Shown in pieces: positions 59,571-64,000 of a DNA stretch of 64,000 bases (position 1 is the first letter of the stretch; every line of letters starts with the position of its first letter). Below the pieces are notes generated by a model. That model was not told the DNA's origin. It made no database searches and saw only the letters and a program-made list of their open reading frames with translations. The translations under genes were made by a program, and so were the position numbers. Location: NCBI RefSeq assembly GCF_023242475.1, contig NZ_JALJFG010000002.1, positions 248,001 to 312,000 of the forward strand. The letters run 5' to 3'. This DNA comes from Pseudomonas sp. MWU15-20650 (GTDB lineage Bacteria > Pseudomonadota > Gammaproteobacteria > Pseudomonadales > Pseudomonadaceae).

Positions 59571-59733
59571 CGGTGAGGAAAGGAGCGGCCGCCAACCTTC
59601 CATGGAAAAGGGGACGGATTTTATTTAGTTTCTGTTTTTTAATCTGTTAGCTAAGAAATGGCTTGGCGTATTATTGCTCTTTAATAATTGAGTTTTTATT
59701 TTTTTTGCTTGGCAAGCTTGAGCTTAGTCAAGC
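59571..59733. other. AT-rich spacer with a GGGGACGGATTTTATTT stretch
   Basis: No gene seen. The sequence AAAAGGGGACGGATTTTATTT near 59,605-59,626 resembles a widespread REP-like motif found near transposases, but only one copy occurs here, so I do not call an element. Confidence 0.3.
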
Positions 59734-59758
59734 GGGCGGTTGAAAACCGCCCTTTTTT
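59734..59758 (+). terminator. Terminator at the end of the cassette array
   Basis: Stem GGGCGGTT / AACCGCCC with a GAA loop followed by six T. It reads on the plus strand and would stop transcription coming from the CDI cassettes. Confidence 0.88.
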
Positions 59759-59760
59759 AT

Positions 59761-60036
59761 TTATGAATTCTGCGAACTCATTTTTCGACTAATTACATCC
59801 AACAAATCACACCCATCCCTCAGAGGGATGGCCAGCAGCAATGCAAAATCGTGAAGCACAACCGCATCACTACTAATCTGCTCCCGAAACGCCAAGTTTT
59901 CCAAAAATTGAGTCACCGCACGAATACGGTAGGCGGCTGCATCATAGAGAACATCAAGGGGAGCTTGGGTGTCGATCACCAGCGCGGGGATGGTTGAATC
60001 GTGGCCTGTCAGGGGGATGTATCGGGTCATTTTCAA
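59761..60036 (-). CDS. Small Pseudomonas protein (DUF3077-like?)
   Basis: 91 residues beginning MKMTRYIPLTGHDSTIPALV, with a helical centre (LDVLYDAAAYRIRAVTQFLEN). AGAGAG lies 7 bases before the ATG. It resembles the small Pseudomonas proteins with a variable N-terminus and 'LFxVxxGVxxxDAL'-type helical core often annotated DUF3077, but the match by eye is weak. Its leader is highly structured (next feature). Function unknown. Confidence 0.65.
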   Translation of the reverse strand: MKMTRYIPLTGHDSTIPALVIDTQAPLDVLYDAAAYRIRAVTQFLENLAFREQISSDAVVLHDFALLLAIPLRDGCDLLDVISRKMSSQNS

Positions 60037-60330
60037 ACTCTCTACTCAAGTGATTGATGCCACCACTCAAACGTCGCCAAACGAATGGGTGACAGCTGTA
60101 CGCAGGTTGGCGAACCGGCAGTAGAGAAAACCGGCAGACCCGAAGGTCTCCCGCGCACAGCCGTCATAAGACGACTTTGCAGGCGCGCAAGTGGCTGCAA
60201 AAAAGCCGTCAGCTTGCGCATTCTCTACCGTCAGGTCGCCAAACCTGAATCGCCATGTGGGCGACCGGCGGACTATAAGCCTGCGGCATGAAAGGGTGCA
60301 AGTCGCCAAGCTGTCCTTGTAACAACTCTA
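60037..60330 (-). promoter_or_regulatory. Highly structured leader of the small 91-aa gene
   Basis: A long imperfect inverted repeat (60106-60129 with 60221-60245; arms contain GGTTGGCGAACCGGCAGTAG and its near complement) encloses about 90 bases that contain further GC-rich hairpins, among them GACCCGAAGGTC. On the minus strand a TTTTTT run follows the GACGGC element, like an attenuator. I recall near-identical leaders before other small genes in Pseudomonas genomes, so it may be a dispersed element. No known riboswitch fits. Confidence 0.6.
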
Positions 60331-60340
60331 AGTGGTCGTA

Positions 60341-62007
60341 GCGAGAAAAAACTCGACTACACCGCCGTGCAAGAACGCGGTTTCAGCCTCGACGGCCAGC
60401 CCGTCAGCGGCGCAGTCAACGGCCAGGGCCCGCTGGCTCTGGACAATCGCTCCCCCTCGATCACCCGCGTGCAAGGCCTGCCGGAAATCGCCCCGGTGGA
60501 TAACAGCCACAAATACCTGATCGAAACCAACCCGGCGCTCACCGACCTCAAGCAGTTCATGAGCTCCGACTACCTGCTCGGCAAACTGGGCTACAACCCC
60601 GATGCCAGCTGGAAGCGCCTGGGCGACGGCCTGTACGAGCAACGCCTGATCCGCGAAGCCGTGGTGGCCCGCACCGGCCAGCGCTACATCAACGGCATTG
60701 CCAGCGATGACAAGCTGTTCCGTTACCTGATGGACAACGCCATCTCCTACAAGGACTCGCTCAACCTGCAACTGGGCGTCTCCCTGAGCGCCGCACAAGT
60801 GGCGGCGCTGACCCACGACATCGTGTGGATGGAAGAAGCCGAGGTCAACGGCCAGAAAGTCCTGACCCCGGTGCTCTACCTGGCCCAGGCCAACAACCGC
60901 CTGGCTCCCAACGGCGCGCTGATCCAGGGCCAGGACGTGAGCCTGATCACCGGCGGCGACCTGCACAACAGCGGCACCCTGCGCGCCACCAACAACCTGA
61001 GCATGGTCGCGGGCAACATCGACAACAGCGGCCTGATGCAAGCCGGCAACCGCCTGGAAATGCTCGCCACCGACTCGATCCGCAACAGCCGTGGCGGCAT
61101 CATCAATGGCCGCGACATCAGCGCCACCGCCGTGACCGGCGACATCATCAACGAGCGCACCGTCACCACCTTCAAGCAAGAGGGCGAGGGCTATCAACTG
61201 CGTAACGACGTGGTCAGCGAAGCCTCACGCTTTGAGGCTATCGATACCCTTAAGCTGAATGCCGGGCGCGATGTGCTCAACCTTGGCAGCCACCTCAAGG
61301 CCGGTGGCAACGCCAGCGTGAGCGCAGGGCGTGACGTAGTGATCGCCAGCCAGACCGAACAGGACGACTACGCCTACCAACGCCGCCGCGTCAAAGGCAC
61401 CGAGCAAACCACACTGCAACACGCCTCCGGTGTGGACGTGGGCGGTAACCTCGCCATCGACGCCCGTCGCGACATCGCCGTAGTTGCCAGCACCGTCAGC
61501 GCGGCCAAGGACCTCAGCGTCAAGGCCGGCAATAACCTGACCCTGGCCGCCGCCGCCAACGAAGAACACGAGTACTCCAAAGGCAAAAAAGGCGACACCA
61601 AAACCACCACCCAACTGGACAACGTCACCCAACAAAGCGCCGAACTCAAAGCTGGCGGCGATCTGGTCGCCATCGCCGGCACCGACCTCACGCTAGTCGC
61701 CAGCAAGATCAGCGCGGGCAACGAAGCCTACGTGCATGCCGACAACGAGCTGCAACTGCTGGCGGCGCAGGACAGCCACTACTCGCTGTATGACATGAGC
61801 AAGAAGGGCGGGTGGGGCAGCAAGAAGACCCAGCGTGATGAAGTGACCGATGTGAAGAATGTCGGCAGTGAAATCAAGACGGGGGGTGATCTGACGCTGG
61901 AGAGTGGTGGGGATCAGAAGTATCAGGCGGCGAAGCTCGACAGTGGCGGGGATATTGCGATTGTCAGTGGTGGGGCGGTGACGTTTGAGGCGGTGAAGGA
62001 TCTGCAT
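60341..62007 (+). repeat. Long direct repeat, copy 2 (headless cdiA)
   Basis: Same orientation as copy 1 at 51090-52756. The left border falls in GCGAGAAAA, right after the structured leader; the right border is where CATCAGGAGAG (copy 1) becomes CATGACGAGAG. Confidence 0.93.
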
Positions 62008-63471
62008 GACGAGAGCCACACCAAGAGCAAGAGTGACATGGTGTGGACGAGCTCTAAAGGCAAAGGCAACACCGACGAGACGTTGCGCCAAACGCAGATG
62101 ATTGCGCAAGGTAGCGTCGTGATCAAAGCGGTCGATGGTTTGAAGATTGATGTCAAGCAGATCGACCAGCACACCGTAAGCCAGACCATTGACGTGATGG
62201 TAAAAGCTGACCCGCAACTGGCTTGGCTGAAAGAAGCCGAGCAGCGCGGAGATGTGGATTGGCGCAAGGTCCAAGAGGTTCACGATAGTTTCAAGTACAA
62301 CAACTCAAGCCTGGGTGGTGGCGCGGCGTTGGTCATCGCCATCATTGTCACTTACTTCACCTGGGGCGCTGGAGCGGGTCTTGTGGGAGCGGCGTCTACT
62401 ACAACAACCGGTCTCGTTGCGAACTCGGTGGTTACTGCGGTCGCAGTCAAAGGCGCGACAAGTACCATCAACAACAAAGGGAACTTGGGCGATATTGCCA
62501 AGGATGTGACGTCGGGCGATAGCCTGAAAGGCTATGCAATCGCAGGGCTCAGTGGGGCTATAGCTAAGTTTGCCGGCGTCACCGGTGAATTCACTGCCGC
62601 AGACCTTGGGAGGCAATTGGCGGTCAACTCGGCGCTGAGAACTGTTACCAATGGCGGCAGTTTTACTAAAAATATCGGTCAAGCAGCTATTGATCTGACT
62701 GCCAGCGTCCTGTCTGGAATGATTTACGAGCGTGTGGGAACCGAACTCGTTGGTTCCAACCTTTCCACTAAGGTGGCAGTGCATGCGATTGTCGGAGGAT
62801 TAATCGCCGAAGCGGCAGGAGGGGATTTCGCCTCGGGAGCTATTGCTGCTGGCGCGAATAAGGCCCTGATACAAACGTTTGGTGAAAAATTATTCCCTGG
62901 CGAGGCCCATGATCGTGTGTTGGCCATGACCTCTCAGTTAATCGGAATGACGGTCGCAGCAGGTGTGGGGGGGAGCGCAAAAGATCAGGAAGTGGCGGGG
63001 TGGGTGGCTCAGCAGGGAACAATTTACAACGAGCTGCAGCACAAGGAGGTTGAAGCGCTCATTGGTGAGGCCAAAACCTGTACCGCCACAGAAAGCTGCA
63101 GGGACGTCATCAATAAATATGCTGATTTGAATGAGGCTAACGAAAAACGCCTGAATACTCTCTGTGAAAGCGATCCTGCAAAGTGCAAGGAAGCTTATGG
63201 CGACTGGGTGGCGAGCTATGACGCAATCCATGAGATGATTTCTCAAGTACGAGCCCACGGTGACCTACCTGATGAGGTGGATCGCATGCTAGGGGCGGTG
63301 GATTTGATGAACGTTAACTCTCGCTTGAGGGTGGCCGGGGTAGGTATTGTCGATGGTGCTTTGCAGGCAGCGAGTAACGCGGCAGGAGAGGTAGGCGTTG
63401 ACATAGCCCCCGAGACGGTGGGTATGCTTTCCAAGTGGACAGCTATGCTGTTTGGGGTTAAAAAGGCGGGA

Positions 63472-63485
63472 GGTGCAAAAGCGAC
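63472..63485 (+). repeat. Toxin junction sequence, module G
   Basis: GGTGCAAAAGCGAC, identical to the copy in active cdiA (54413-54426), although the flanking pre-toxin sequences differ. Confidence 0.8.
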
Positions 63486-63941
63486 TGCGACCGTGATTGA
63501 CACTGCTCCGATGGCCCAACGGGTCATGGACGTTCGAGCTGGGTTGCCGTCTGGCTTACGGCGAAGTGGTAACGTAGCTGTCGCGGAAATAGATATTCCC
63601 GGAATACCTAAGCAGATGGCCGCACACAGCCAAGTCTCTGATGCTGGTAAGGGGCTTATCGGCTCCGGAAATGGGAATTTTGTCGCTCAATCTGTACCCA
63701 ATAAGGCTGGAGACTTGGTTTATCGGGGAATAGATACGGAATACAAAATTCTAGATAATATCGCTGACCAGTTGGGGAGAAATACCTCCGCAAGAGGAAC
63801 AGTAAATATCCTTACGGAGAAAGCGGCTTGTGCCAGCTGTCTGAATGTGGCTGAGCAGTTCAAGGCGAAGTACCCCAATATTACCGTTAATATTCTTGAT
63901 AATCAGGGTGTTATGCTGCGCCCTCCGAGGAAGACGCCGTA

Positions 63942-64000
63942 ATGGAAGACAGAGTGACTTATGGTGAAATCCGGGCTTGGTTTCTGGGTAGCTATTATAG
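63942..64000 (+). CDS. Presumed immunity protein for toxin G, cut by window edge
   Basis: ATG overlaps the toxin G stop (TAATG). Only 19 codons are visible (MEDRVTYGEIRAWFLGSYY). Assigned by position; family cannot be judged. Confidence 0.65.
   Translation, partial: MEDRVTYGEIRAWFLGSYY

Larger units (their letters stand above)
60341..63942 (+). pseudogene. Headless second cdiA with distinct deaminase-type toxin (module G)
   Basis: The frame is open from 60292 and matches cdiA from residue about 2,291 on; a GTG at 60367 lacks a ribosome site. It has no signal peptide, TPS domain or FHA-1 repeats, so it cannot be secreted as it is. FHA-2 repeats (about 1-550) are nearly identical to cdiA; the pre-toxin region (from about 560) has diverged. 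WVAQQGTIYNEL (about 878) replaces VENN. The toxin starts at GGAKATATV (63472) and contains DTEYKILDNIADQLGRN and, 30 residues after TE, ACASCLNVAEQFKAKYP. This is the pattern I know from BURPS668_1122-like toxin deaminases. Intact downstream immunity start suggests a functional reserve toxin. Confidence 0.82.

Noticed and set aside
59600..59630. REP-like or transposase-associated GGGGACGGATTTTATTT motif
   Set aside because: Only a single copy without inverted partner or transposase nearby; not enough to call an element.
60085..60291. Plus-strand 68-codon frame inside the structured leader
   Set aside because: No ribosome site, and the bases are accounted for by the hairpins of the minus-strand leader.

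Overview
The window looks like chromosomal DNA of a Pseudomonas, most likely of the fluorescens group. It is GC-rich and carries an MvaT silencer, an OprD-type porin, an OprL-type Pal, a Nudix-ThiE fusion and fluorescens-type REP palindromes. Gene order follows P. aeruginosa PAO1 blocks as I remember them: sbcB-mvaT-purU-chemoreceptor (PA4309-PA4316), secA-argJ-mutT to mscS (PA4394-PA4405) and oprD to queC (PA0958-PA0976). The organism call is inference from gene content.

From 1 to about 42.1 kb the window is core genome. Base 1-5,933 (minus) is an overlapping operon RDD, SpoIIM-like, DUF4129, DUF4350, MoxR ATPase, DUF58. Then come sbcB, mvaT, purU, a 56-codon small gene, an amino-acid-type chemoreceptor, a HerA-like ATPase, dciA, secA, argJ, a Nudix-ThiE fusion, a cobalamin adenosyltransferase, a PAS-HAMP histidine kinase, panE, yajQ, mscS, an OprD porin, a HIT protein, slyX, a membrane-anchored cold-shock protein, dps, a ribbon-helix-helix protein, an FmdB-type zinc ribbon, aspS, yebC/pmpR, ruvCAB, the complete tol-pal operon (ybgC tolQRAB pal cpoB), queE, queC and tRNA-Lys(UUU).

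Directly downstream of tRNA-Lys lies a contact-dependent inhibition (CDI) island that runs off the right edge. It has a CdiB/TpsB transporter, a 3,509-residue CdiA effector and its immunity gene. These are followed by a tail of silent toxin-immunity cassettes: a truncated toxin, a deaminase toxin with an Imm1-like partner, two toxins I cannot assign, and a membrane-type toxin with a two-helix partner. A group II intron remnant and a small Pseudomonas gene with a highly structured leader follow. Last comes a headless second cdiA (60.3-63.9 kb) ending in another deaminase-type toxin and the start of its immunity gene.

Two sequence features suggest how the CDI locus changes toxin. First, the active toxin, four of the silent cassettes and the headless cdiA all begin at nearly the same 14-base sequence encoding GAK(A/G)T (exact copies at 54,413 and 63,472); a more degenerate version opens the membrane-type cassette. 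Second, about 1.67 kb of cdiA (51,090-52,756) is repeated almost exactly at 60,341-62,007, 9,251 bases downstream in the same orientation. Homologous recombination between these copies would delete the intervening cassettes and join the complete CdiA N-terminus to the distal toxin and its immunity gene. I regard the cassette array with its short shared junction, and the three differently built deaminase-type toxins in it, as the most interesting content of the window.
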